Part shown: positions 1 through 7,350 of the stretch, piece by piece
Position numbering within the stretch: the first letter of the stretch is position 1
Layout: every line of letters starts with the position of its first letter
NCBI GenBank assembly: GCA_964537505.1
Contig: CAZICK010000003.1
Coordinates: 1 to 64,000, forward strand
Direction: 5' to 3'
Origin: DAINBT01 sp036732785
GTDB lineage: Bacteria > Planctomycetota > Phycisphaerae > Sedimentisphaerales > SM23-30
Length of the DNA: 64,000 nucleotides
The notes under the pieces: generated by a model
What the model was told of the DNA's origin: nothing
Databases searched by the model: none
What the model saw: only the letters and a program-made list of their open reading frames with translations
Translations under genes and position numbers: made by a program

Positions 1-84
1 CACTTTTCATCAGAATTCATCCAAATTTCGCCGAATTTCACACTTTTTTCTTACCTATCTTGCCTAATCGTTATAATCGTTACG

Positions 85-335
85 CAAAAATAAGCACTTA
101 CATCAATTCCAGCAACGTAAAATAAGCACTTATGCGCATTTCTTCTAACGCAAAATAAGGAGTTATGTTCATTTCCGCCGAACGGAAAACAAGCACTGTA
201 ACTGTCATGCCCGACTTGATCGGGCATCCAGTACATCAATTTTCGACAACGGAAAATAAGGAGTTACAACAATTCCCAGCCACCAAAAATAAGCACTTAC
301 ATCAATTCCCAATCACGAAAAATAAGCACTTACAG
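85..335. repeat. 33-bp tandem repeat array, about seven degenerate copies
   Basis: The core AATAAGCACTTACA (or the variant AATAAGGAGTTA) recurs with the T of TAAG at 91, 123, 156, 190, 257, 290 and 323, so the period is 32-34 bp. The 67-bp interval between 190 and 257 is two periods, because one unit is expanded by a palindrome (207-227). The last copy contains the stop codon of the glycosidase gene (330-332, minus strand). Units touch directly with no unique spacers, so this is not a CRISPR array. Confidence 0.8.
207..227. repeat. REP-like palindrome inside the 33-bp array
   Basis: An 8-bp perfect inverted repeat, ATGCCCGA and TCGGGCAT, separated by 5 nt, sits inside one unit of the tandem array and lengthens that unit to about twice its neighbours. 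Short GC-rich palindromes of this kind are typical of dispersed REP elements, but only this copy was seen in the window. Confidence 0.5.
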
Positions 336-2792
336 CGGTCTATTTATTTCTATTGTGACCTCCTGCTGGGCGGGCAGCAAGACCCTGCGGGTGTTTTTCT
401 GGTCGGTTTCTTGGATCGAGGCCTTGCCCTTGGTCACGGAAATGTCGCTTATTTCCCAGGGTGATTCCAGTACAATCGACTGTTCCTTGCCTGATACGAG
501 GGTGACCAAAATGCGGTTTTTGTCCCAATAAAGGCATTTTATCTCAATCTGTCCACGGCAAAGCACCCCTTCGATCGTCCCTGTGGGCCACGCTGCCGGC
601 AGAGCGGGCAATAGTTGCACCTTGCCAGGCTCGGACGCCGCCAGCATCTTGATGAGCACCGCCGGCATACCTCCACTTATGTCCATATTTAGCAACGACT
701 TATGATTGTGCATGGACGCCAGGTTATTCAGCCAGAACCGGTTAACCAGATGCACCAGGCATTCGTAGGCCATCTCACCTTCTCTCAGGCTCGCCGCCGC
801 CTGACCCAGTTGAACCACGCCAAACGACATAAATCCCGATCTTTTCCAGTGTTTTTCGAGTTTAATCTCAATAATCCGCCTGAAAGCGGCCTGAAGCTGC
901 GCATTCTCAGCTATTTCTTCCGGCATTCCATCATAAAGCGGATATAGTTGAGAGGAATGACGATGGTCGAGGTTATCTTCCAGTTTGTCCGTAAGCCATT
1001 CTTTAGCAACACCTTCCGTGCTGATCATATACTCAGGCATCTTTTTGAGCATTGCCTGCCAGACAGGTATTTTCTCTTGATTAACCTTCAACTCCATTGA
1101 CGCCGCAATCGTGTTTCGCAGCAGTTCCTTGGCCGCGGCCACATCCATCGTGCAATTAAACGTGCCCTGAGAGTCGGTGTTGCCAGGCGTGTTTTCCGGC
1201 GATTGCGTCGGAGAGAATATGTACTTCCCATCCGGCCCTTCGTACAAATAGTCTTCAAAGAAAACAGCCGCTTTTTCCATGAACGGCAGGGCATGCTGAG
1301 CCAAATATTCCCGGTCGCCCGTATAAAGATAATAATCATAGAAAAAGTGAGCGGCCCAAGCGGCGCCGCCTACCCAGAAAGCACCGGCGAAACTCGGGGC
1401 AAAGGCGTTATTATAGCCGTTGGTCGTGGATCGCGAAGGCAGAACGACCCCTCTGGCCCCAAAAATGCGTTTGGCATTGAGCTCCAGGCCTGGGACGATC
1501 GACTCGATGTAGGAGGTGTACGCCAACATGAGTTCGGGCATGTTGCCCATCAGCATGGAGGCGATGGCCGAGGGCACGTTTCCGTTGTGGGTGAAGTCAC
1601 TGGCCCAGTCGGGGACATAGGTCCCGGCCCAGACGCCCTGCAGGGTCGGAGGAAGCTCACCTGTGCAGGAAATGATGTTGTAGCGAGCCGCGTCGAATTC
1701 TTTTTCTATAAGGGCCTTCGAGAGATTCTCGTTGGTCGTCTTTGCCAGCAGTTCCTCCGTAGTCAATTTGTGGTCCGAGCCACCGCCAATATCCAGGCGC
1801 ATGCGGTTGAACAGTTTGCCATGAATATTCGCATGTCGCTGGAGGAGGCTCTTATAATCCCTCGACAAACCGGCCAGGGATTTTTTTATTTCTGCGAAGC
1901 GTGACTGATCGGGCTTATAGATCGGTTGGATATCGATAAGAACCAGCACTTGATCCGCCCCGGTGACGACCAGTGTATCTCCTTCAGGGGCGGTCGTACC
2001 ATTGTCCACGATAACGTAGGCCATTCCTTCCAGAGACTGGATGCTTCCGGGGTACGACTGGGCAAAGTTGTTCCGGTATGTCAGGGTGGATTTATCGGCG
2101 GTTATTTTGAGGTTGGTGATGTTGCTCTCGAACATTTCGGACGAAGACTGCACCTTCCGGGCGCCGAGCTTCTCACTGGGCTGGCGTGGTTTGAGTTTCA
2201 TTTGGCAGTTGACGGCCTGCTTCGGTCCGGTTATCAACAAGACGGCGACGCCATCCGCTCGTGAGACAAACATCCGGCGCTCGAACACGCCGCGGCTATC
2301 GGCCCAATGTACGGTCGCCTCGCCGGTCTGGAAATCCACGGATCGCATATAATCGGTAATTTCCTCTTTTCCGTCCATTTTAATGCTGAGATCAAAAGCC
2401 GGGACAAAAGGATCGGGATACATAAAATCTTCCTGCCCTGAAAGATCAAAAGCCAACTTGGTCGCTTCACTGTATTTTTCCTGTTGGATCAGAGCGCGAA
2501 TCTCGGATAAGTGTGGTGCGAGGTTGGGTGGCAACACGGGTTGTCCCGTCGGCAGGAACATACGTTCATGGGTAAACACGATCGTCTCATCCAAAGGCCG
2601 GCTAAACACGTTGGCCCCGATGGTACCGTTTCCACAGAGCAGCCCCTGTTCCCAGGTTTGGGCCGGTTCGGAACTGATGAAACCCCGTTCGGGCACGGGC
2701 AACTGCCTGGAGAGAGCCGAGGAGTCAGCGGCCAAGGTAATAGTGAGCAAACCAATTACACCGAGCGAGTAAATGTAATGTTTCATGTTCAT
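330..2792 (-). CDS. secreted GH95-like glycoside hydrolase (alpha-L-fucosidase/galactosidase family)
   Basis: Predicted to hydrolyse terminal sugars (fucose- or galactose-type) from polysaccharides outside the cytoplasm. The start at 2792 is chosen because an AGGAGG-type site (2805-2810) lies 12 nt upstream and the protein then opens with a signal peptide (MNMKHYIYSLGVIGLLTITL, then a small-residue cleavage region). The N-terminal part carries the GH95 beta-domain pattern WEQGLLCGNGTIGANVF. The middle has the (alpha/alpha)6-barrel signatures LQGVWAGTYVPDWASDFTHN and a WVGGAAWAAHFFYDYY...TGDREYL block. The length of 820 residues fits GH95. It is a single gene with no visible partners, and its stop codon lies in the 33-bp repeat array. 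Family assignment is by motif memory; the exact substrate cannot be read from sequence. Confidence 0.8.
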   Translation of the reverse strand: MNMKHYIYSLGVIGLLTITLAADSSALSRQLPVPERGFISSEPAQTWEQGLLCGNGTIGANVFSRPLDETIVFTHERMFLPTGQPVLPPNLAPHLSEIRALIQQEKYSEATKLAFDLSGQEDFMYPDPFVPAFDLSIKMDGKEEITDYMRSVDFQTGEATVHWADSRGVFERRMFVSRADGVAVLLITGPKQAVNCQMKLKPRQPSEKLGARKVQSSSEMFESNITNLKITADKSTLTYRNNFAQSYPGSIQSLEGMAYVIVDNGTTAPEGDTLVVTGADQVLVLIDIQPIYKPDQSRFAEIKKSLAGLSRDYKSLLQRHANIHGKLFNRMRLDIGGGSDHKLTTEELLAKTTNENLSKALIEKEFDAARYNIISCTGELPPTLQGVWAGTYVPDWASDFTHNGNVPSAIASMLMGNMPELMLAYTSYIESIVPGLELNAKRIFGARGVVLPSRSTTNGYNNAFAPSFAGAFWVGGAAWAAHFFYDYYLYTGDREYLAQHALPFMEKAAVFFEDYLYEGPDGKYIFSPTQSPENTPGNTDSQGTFNCTMDVAAAKELLRNTIAASMELKVNQEKIPVWQAMLKKMPEYMISTEGVAKEWLTDKLEDNLDHRHSSQLYPLYDGMPEEIAENAQLQAAFRRIIEIKLEKHWKRSGFMSFGVVQLGQAAASLREGEMAYECLVHLVNRFWLNNLASMHNHKSLLNMDISGGMPAVLIKMLAASEPGKVQLLPALPAAWPTGTIEGVLCRGQIEIKCLYWDKNRILVTLVSGKEQSIVLESPWEISDISVTKGKASIQETDQKNTRRVLLPAQQEVTIEINRPL

Positions 2793-3039
2793 GACGATTC
2801 GATACCTCCTGAAAAAGGGTGATGTGAGATTTCTCATTTATACCATAAGTATAGACTTTTCAAACCACCAAACTTCAGCCGAAAAACTTTCTGAAACAGC
2901 TTTGGCGGTATTATACCAGTTCCAGATGAAAACCCAAATGAATTTTCCTAAATTTGTTGGTTTCTATTCAATGTGCGATTTCGCTTACGCTGGCCCTCTT
3001 TTCAACATTTTTCGCCAGACAGGGCTGGAATGTTACGAT

Positions 3040-3519
3040 TCAGTGGCAGTGGTCAGCTTTCCACTGCCCGTAGTTCAGCTTATAATTTTGGACGTTATCT
3101 TTCATCCATTTTATCATTATGGTATTTAGGAATTTTCCGAAGTGTTTCATCTCAATCTCAGCTTCGAAGGTTGCCTTGAATGGCTTGTTCTGCGGAGGCC
3201 CGTCAGACAGAAGGAAGGACTTCTCTGAGGCGAATGTAACCCGCGCATGTGCAATAGAGTTTCTAATTCTTCGGAAGATCGCAGACGACTTGAGTTTTTT
3301 GTCATCATTGTCTTTCTCCCATTTCAGAATCTTGAAATCTGATATATCTAAGTTGTATGTGGAGTAATCAGCAACTTCGGTTTGTTTCGGTACGACAAAT
3401 TGAATATAGGCAGCCATTAATAGTAAACCTGGTCCAGTGCCAATGCGGTCCTTATTCTTAAAAATTTCAAGAATAGTAGTATTTCCAGACTGAATTAACT
3501 CGTGTGCGTCTGTCCACAT
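3040..3519 (-). CDS. small HEPN-like protein
   Basis: About 159 residues from an ATG at 3519, with AAAGGGG as ribosome binding site 7 nt upstream; an upstream-extended frame would read through the 66-bp repeat and is not preferred. Residues with the pattern RIRNSIAHAR give the R-x4-H signature of HEPN domains, which are often RNases or toxin components. The rest (MWTDAHELIQSGNTTI, then ...WMKDNVQNY) is alpha-helical and soluble. No cognate nucleotidyltransferase antitoxin lies next to it. Upstream, a 66-bp direct repeat separates it from another small gene, and together they form an accessory patch. A toxin or RNase role is inference only. Confidence 0.6.
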   Translation of the reverse strand: MWTDAHELIQSGNTTILEIFKNKDRIGTGPGLLLMAAYIQFVVPKQTEVADYSTYNLDISDFKILKWEKDNDDKKLKSSAIFRRIRNSIAHARVTFASEKSFLLSDGPPQNKPFKATFEAEIEMKHFGKFLNTIMIKWMKDNVQNYKLNYGQWKADHCH

Positions 3520-3534
3520 ATTTTTCCCCTTTCC

Positions 3535-3600
3535 AACAATAATTATACAGTCTTTATAACAAGTTCCCGTTGGTTCTTCAATATTTATCCGCCTATGGCG
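3535..3600. repeat. 66-bp direct repeat, copy 1
   Basis: This segment matches 4127-4192 at 62 of 66 positions. It ends in the small dyad CGCC-tat-GGCG. Read on the minus strand it contains a perfect TATAAT about 25 nt before the HEPN-like gene's ribosome binding site, so it may act as a transplantable promoter. Confidence 0.85.
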
Positions 3601-3674
3601 GACTCGTCTGTCCTCCGTAGCAATCCCTTGCGAAGGAGGATCCAACCTCTTTTATTGAATGATTCCGCTGCTTA

Positions 3675-4091
3675 TTATGTTTTCACATCGTGATTTCCTA
3701 ACAAGACTATTTTTAAATCTTCAATCCTTGCTCCTGATTGGCTGCCCGAATCATTTCGCATTATTAAGACCATGCTAGTAAAAGCATTTCGTTCTTGATC
3801 AGAATTCATAGTAGCTCCAAGCTTCTCGAATAAAGCGAGTGCTTGAATGGCCGCTGTTGAGCCATAAAGGCATATCCTGGCTTTCGCGTCCGCAATTTTT
3901 TGTTTCACTTGGCTCTGTGGTTTAATTCCAAAGTGAGCTCGTTCAGATGCACCCTTTAAGTAATCCGTATAGGCCTGAGTTCGGAGGCTTCGGTAATGGC
4001 GTTGATTTTCAAGGTATCGCGTGAACAGGTACTGAAGGGATGCACCGATTACTACACCAAAAAAAGAAATAATTGCAATTGTCAAAATCAA
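3675..4091 (-). CDS. small membrane-anchored protein of unknown function
   Basis: About 138 residues. It opens with one hydrophobic segment (LTIAIISFFGVVIGASLQYLF, roughly residues 3-23), followed by a basic stretch (RYLENQRHYRSLRTQAYTDYLKG) and a soluble helical domain. This arrangement recurs in uncharacterised bacterial small proteins with one N-terminal anchor. The start is uncertain: a TTG at 4091 lies only 2-3 nt after GGAG, while a second TTG at 4085 is about 8 nt from the same site and is better spaced. The second copy of the 66-bp repeat lies directly upstream. No function is proposed. Confidence 0.65.
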   Translation of the reverse strand: MILTIAIISFFGVVIGASLQYLFTRYLENQRHYRSLRTQAYTDYLKGASERAHFGIKPQSQVKQKIADAKARICLYGSTAAIQALALFEKLGATMNSDQERNAFTSMVLIMRNDSGSQSGARIEDLKIVLLGNHDVKT

Positions 4092-4126
4092 CTCTCCAAA
4101 CTACGGCCAGTAAAATGTGACCTCTT

Positions 4127-4192
4127 AACAATAATTATACAGTCAGTATAACAAGTTCCCGTTGCTTCTTCAATACTTATCCGCCTATGGCG
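4127..4192. repeat. 66-bp direct repeat, copy 2
   Basis: This copy matches 3535-3600 at 62 of 66 positions in the same orientation. It lies upstream of the membrane-anchored gene (minus strand) and also contains the stop codon of the next small gene (4185-4187). Confidence 0.85.
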
Positions 4193-4595
4193 ATGTCAAT
4201 CTCCCCAGAAGAAAGGAAACAATATATCCAGCAACGATCCAAAACCAGTGCCCTCTGTGTTCTACAAACCACATGCCACCAGTTTTATACCACCAACTAT
4301 TGTACTTGCTTGCCAAATCATATCCATCAAGAGTAAGACGCAAGGTGATCTCACCGCATGCTATACCGCCTTGCGAACTTGCTAAAAAGTTGTTAAGGTT
4401 TATAGAATCCCCAACTATTGAAGCAACCGTTTGATCGATTCCACCTACTACTTCAAGCAGGCCGCGATTTATTAAGTTACGAGTTGAGTTATATGTTCTT
4501 TCAGAAAGAGCTATAAATTTCATACACTCTTGTGTGTTTTGGAGGGTGTTGTAGTATTTAAGTAATGTTTCTCTTTCATCTTTTAGTAGCCACAT
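4185..4595 (-). CDS. small protein with C-terminal membrane segment, unknown function
   Basis: About 136 residues from an ATG at 4595, preceded by AAGGA with about 8 nt spacing; an earlier ATG at 4625 lacks a comparable site. The N-terminal two thirds are soluble (WLLKDERETLLKYYNTLQ...) and the end holds one hydrophobic segment (HWFWIVAGYIVSFLLG) that suggests a tail anchor. The stop codon TAG falls inside the second 66-bp repeat, so the repeat either supplied the end of this gene or truncated it. It is the first gene of the three-gene accessory patch when read on the minus strand. Family not recognised. Confidence 0.6.
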   Translation of the reverse strand: MWLLKDERETLLKYYNTLQNTQECMKFIALSERTYNSTRNLINRGLLEVVGGIDQTVASIVGDSINLNNFLASSQGGIACGEITLRLTLDGYDLASKYNSWWYKTGGMWFVEHRGHWFWIVAGYIVSFLLGRLTSP

Positions 4596-4747
4596 AATTT
4601 TTTCCTTACAAATCCTTTCTGTCACTTCATGTAGTTTTTTGGCGCAGGGGGCGAGTTGGGCTAATTCTTCTTTTGTTATTTTGTAAATGTGCTAAAGACT
4701 TTTTCATATCCAGCCATTATAACCCAAAATTGATAACCCCACAACCA

Positions 4748-4850
4748 CAATTATTGTGGCTGAAATAGTTTGAAAACGAAGCCAAAAGGCTTGAGTTTTT
4801 GAAACAGACTTGATATTCTATTGGAAAAGAGGCCCAGCGGCGTAGTTGAG
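4748..4850 (+). promoter_or_regulatory. conserved leader, copy A (upstream of secreted esterase)
   Basis: This segment aligns without any gap to 7201-7303: both begin CAATTATTGTGG and have GTAG(T/C)TGAG exactly 94 nt later, with about 75 of 103 positions identical. Conserved blocks are CAATTATTGTGG, TTGATATTCT/TTGGTATTCT and GGCGGYGTAGYTGAGC. The rest of 4596-5035 holds no gene that can be supported. The two copies precede the two secreted-protein genes of the neighbourhood, which points to a shared promoter or RNA leader. Confidence 0.6.
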
Positions 4851-4867
4851 CTAAGATATGCGATATT

Positions 4868-4882
4868 ATACCCAACGGGTAT
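4868..4882. promoter_or_regulatory. ATACCC-N3-GGGTAT dyad, site 1
   Basis: A perfect 6-bp inverted repeat with a 3-nt centre, between leader copy A and the esterase gene. The same ATACCC-N3-GGGTAT core occurs at 32942-32956 in front of the sugar epimerase gene, so both may be sites of one DNA-binding protein. Confidence 0.35.
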
Positions 4883-5035
4883 TGTCTTAATACGCAATTC
4901 CTGGCAGGGCCGATTGTCAGGAAGAAGGCACGAGGCACTAGTAATACAGTCGGTTAGAGTAATAAGAAAACGGAAAAACTCAATCGTTATGAGTATAATC
5001 GGTTAAATGTCAGAATATATAAGGAGCTACAGAAC

Positions 5036-6037
5036 ATGAAGAAGGCAGCAGTCATACTATTATCGGTGATATTTGTCGGCATTAGCGGCAGTAGTGTCAT
5101 GGCCAAGCCTGGGAAGACCTGTCCGGCCAATGGCAAATTGAAGATATTCATACTGTCGGGTCAGTCTAACATGGTTGGCTTTGGGCAATTGAAAGGTAGT
5201 CCGGGGACGATGGAGACATATCTCAAAAGCAATCCGAAAGACTACGGGCACCTGGTGGATGATAAAGGCAAGAATGTTGTTCGCAATGATGTCTGGATTG
5301 TGAACCTGTCCTATAAGGGCAAGGAACAAATGGGCTGGCTTACCACGGGGTATGGGGCAAGTGCCGACCATATCGGTCCGGAATATGGTTTTGGTTTTGT
5401 TGTGGGTGATTATTTCGAAGATCCTGTGTTGATTATTAAATCCGCCTGGGGCGGCAGGTCGCTGTGCAAAAACTTTTTGTCTCCAAGCTCGGCAGACTAT
5501 CCAAAACCAAAGGCAGACGGCGATACCGGTTTTCAATACTATGAAATTCTCAGACATGTAAAAGAAATTACAGGTAATCTAAAAAAATATTTTCCCAGTT
5601 ATTCAGGCAAGGGTTATGAAATAGTCGGTTTTGGCTGGCACCAGGGCTGGAATGATCGTATCGATCAGAAGGCGGTGGATTGTTACAAAAAAAACCTGGA
5701 GAATTTTATAAAGGATATCAGAAAGGACCTCGGCGTCGAAAAGATGCCATTCGTAATCGCCAATACAGGTATGGGCGGATGGAACATTCCATCCACGGCC
5801 GGATATAAGAAAAGGGTTGAGAAACTAATGGCTGAGCAGCTTGCTCTTGCTGATCCTGAGCAATATCCTGATTTCAAAGGTAATGTGAGCGGCGTCGAAA
5901 CACGTGGTTTTCAGAGATCTCGGGAAGAATCTCCTTCAGGCCAAGATTATCATTGGTATCGCAATTGGGAAACCTTATATCTCATAGGCAAAGGAATGGG
6001 AGATGCCATGGTTGGATTGCTGGCCACGGGCGATTGA
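5036..6037 (+). CDS. secreted SGNH/SASA-type carbohydrate esterase (sialate O-acetylesterase family)
   Basis: Predicted to remove O-acetyl groups from sugars outside the cytoplasm. The protein has 333 residues with a signal peptide (MKKAAVILLSVIFVGISGSS, cleavage near VMA-K). The nucleophile block is IFILSGQSNMVGFG with Ser44. A second block is GFGWHQGWND near residue 200, and the C-terminal YHWYRNWETLYLIGKGMG carries the likely catalytic His306. These are the conserved elements of the SASA (DUF303) family. A good ribosome binding site (AAGGAG) precedes the ATG. Together with the GH95-like enzyme this suggests a lifestyle on decorated polysaccharides. Confidence 0.82.
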   Translation: MKKAAVILLSVIFVGISGSSVMAKPGKTCPANGKLKIFILSGQSNMVGFGQLKGSPGTMETYLKSNPKDYGHLVDDKGKNVVRNDVWIVNLSYKGKEQMGWLTTGYGASADHIGPEYGFGFVVGDYFEDPVLIIKSAWGGRSLCKNFLSPSSADYPKPKADGDTGFQYYEILRHVKEITGNLKKYFPSYSGKGYEIVGFGWHQGWNDRIDQKAVDCYKKNLENFIKDIRKDLGVEKMPFVIANTGMGGWNIPSTAGYKKRVEKLMAEQLALADPEQYPDFKGNVSGVETRGFQRSREESPSGQDYHWYRNWETLYLIGKGMGDAMVGLLATGD

Positions 6038-6052
6038 GAAAGGACAGAAAGG

Positions 6053-6316
6053 ATGCCCTCTTTTTTTCGGATTGCGCTATCGGCGTTGGCGGTTGGTGGG
6101 ACGATTAATGTTTACGTATTGACGCTGCTGGTTATTATTGTTGCGGTGGCAAGTATTTTTGTGGTTGTGCTATTGCTGAGCCTGATCAGAATGGGACGAG
6201 CCAGGCGCGGCCGGCTGGGATTGGGTCAGAAATCGCCACCTACTAAATATGTTGATGCATGGAGTATGCATAGGCTTAAAGACGATCAGGAACATCCGGA
6301 TCGAGATCGATCATGA
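6053..6316 (+). CDS. small single-span membrane protein upstream of rnpA
   Basis: 87 residues with a strongly hydrophobic stretch (VLTLLVIIVAVASIFVVVLLLSLI, about residues 22-45) followed by a basic, hydrophilic tail. It is preceded by AAAGG and its TGA stop overlaps the rnpA start by 4 nt (ATGA), so the two are translationally coupled. In most bacteria rpmH (L34) occupies this position; here no L34 can be found. The family is not recognised and the function is unknown. Confidence 0.6.
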   Translation: MPSFFRIALSALAVGGTINVYVLTLLVIIVAVASIFVVVLLLSLIRMGRARRGRLGLGQKSPPTKYVDAWSMHRLKDDQEHPDRDRS

Positions 6317-6717
6317 CCGAAAAAAACAAATCAAAAGGCTCGCCACGGCAACGTTTGCGTTTTGGCGTAGATCGGCGACTGAAAAAAAAGGCTGATTTCG
6401 ATCGGGTTTTTAACGGGCGATTGAGCAGTGCCGACGGTTGTTTGATTGTCCGTGCTCAGCCCAATCGAGCGGGTCATTCGCGTATGGGTGTTTCTGTGGG
6501 CAAGCGATTCGGTTGTGCCGTGCAGCGAAACCGGTGTAAACGAACGCTACGAGAAGCGTTTCGTTTATTACAGCATGAGTTGCCCGGCGGCTATGACTAT
6601 GTCTTGATACCCCGTCAGAGGGATAAGGTCTCCACGGAGCTGTATCGTAAATCTCTATTGAGATTGTGCCGAAAAATCAACGACCGCCACCAACGTGACA
6701 AACAGATAATAGAATAG
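6313..6717 (+). CDS. rnpA: ribonuclease P protein component
   Basis: Protein subunit that helps the RNase P RNA bind pre-tRNA and process its 5' end. The 134 residues contain the conserved order RLKKKADFDRVF, then GVSVGKRFG, then the signature RNRCKRTLREAFR, then YDYVLIPR. The first 20 residues are a basic extension (MTEKNKSKGSPRQRLRFGVD). The start codon overlaps the preceding gene by 4 nt. yidD follows 35 nt downstream, the usual rnpA-yidD pairing, but neither rpmH nor yidC is present at either side. Confidence 0.93.
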   Translation: MTEKNKSKGSPRQRLRFGVDRRLKKKADFDRVFNGRLSSADGCLIVRAQPNRAGHSRMGVSVGKRFGCAVQRNRCKRTLREAFRLLQHELPGGYDYVLIPRQRDKVSTELYRKSLLRLCRKINDRHQRDKQIIE

Positions 6718-6752
6718 TCAGATCACGATTTTCTGTAAGATGGACAAGCAAA

Positions 6753-7019
6753 ATGGATAACAGGAACCATCAAATGAGCAGGCTCAAATGCGATATTGCC
6801 GGTGCTTTCGCAGTCAAGACGGCGGTGTTTCTGGTAAGGTTTTATCAATTGGCCGTCTCGCCTTATCTGCCGGCACAATGTCGTTATCTGCCCACCTGCA
6901 GTGAGTATGCCCTTGGGGTTCTGAAGCGGTATGGTCTGTGGCGAGGGTGTTATTTGTCGTTTAAGCGGATTTTACGGTGTCATCCCTGGGGGAAAGGTGG
7001 TTGGGACCCTGTTCCTTGA
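6753..7019 (+). CDS. yidD: membrane protein insertion efficiency factor YidD
   Basis: Small membrane-associated protein that assists YidC-dependent membrane protein insertion. It has 88 residues with the family's cysteine pattern YLPAQCRYLPTCSEYA followed by GCYLSFKRILRCHPWGKGGWDPVP. The start at 6753 is retained; an internal ATG at 6774 (MSRLKCD) is possible. It is the last gene of the rnpA cluster. The usual downstream partner yidC is not in the window. Confidence 0.93.
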   Translation: MDNRNHQMSRLKCDIAGAFAVKTAVFLVRFYQLAVSPYLPAQCRYLPTCSEYALGVLKRYGLWRGCYLSFKRILRCHPWGKGGWDPVP

Positions 7020-7200
7020 TGGTACTTTTGACGCCAACGCCGGTAATAAAAAATCCATTTTCGCGTAACAGCCCCCGTTGAATGAAGATTTGGTTAAAAA
7101 AACCGCGAAAGTTAGGCTGGTATGGATTGAGGTATGTGATATTTCAAATGGCCGAGGTACGTCAAAGAAACGATAATCAGCCGCCAAATTTGTGTTTTTG

Positions 7201-7303
7201 CAATTATTGTGGATGAAAAAACTTCAAAATGAAGTTTAAAATCTTGATTTTTAAAGATAGTTTTGGTATTCTGTTAAAGAAGAGTCTCGGCGGTGTAGCT
7301 GAG
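7201..7303 (+). promoter_or_regulatory. conserved leader, copy B (upstream of dockerin protein)
   Basis: Gap-free homologue of 4748-4850 (about 75 of 103 identical). It ends 47 nt before the start of the dockerin-bearing secreted protein. The intergenic stretch 7020-7350 contains nothing else that can be supported. The conserved TTGGTATTCT could be a promoter -10 region and the GGCGGTGTAGCTGAGC block part of the transcript, but this is inference. Confidence 0.6.
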
Positions 7304-7350
7304 CAGATTATGCAGTGTTATATTGGAAATCCCAGGTAGGAGAAACACTT

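Noticed and set aside
85..335. Possible CRISPR array in the 33-bp repeats
   Set aside because: Units abut without unique spacers, are degenerate, and no cas genes are nearby.
1203..1904. 233-codon open frame on the plus strand inside the glycosidase gene
   Set aside because: Antisense to conserved GH95 motifs, no ribosome binding site, composition explained by the opposite strand.
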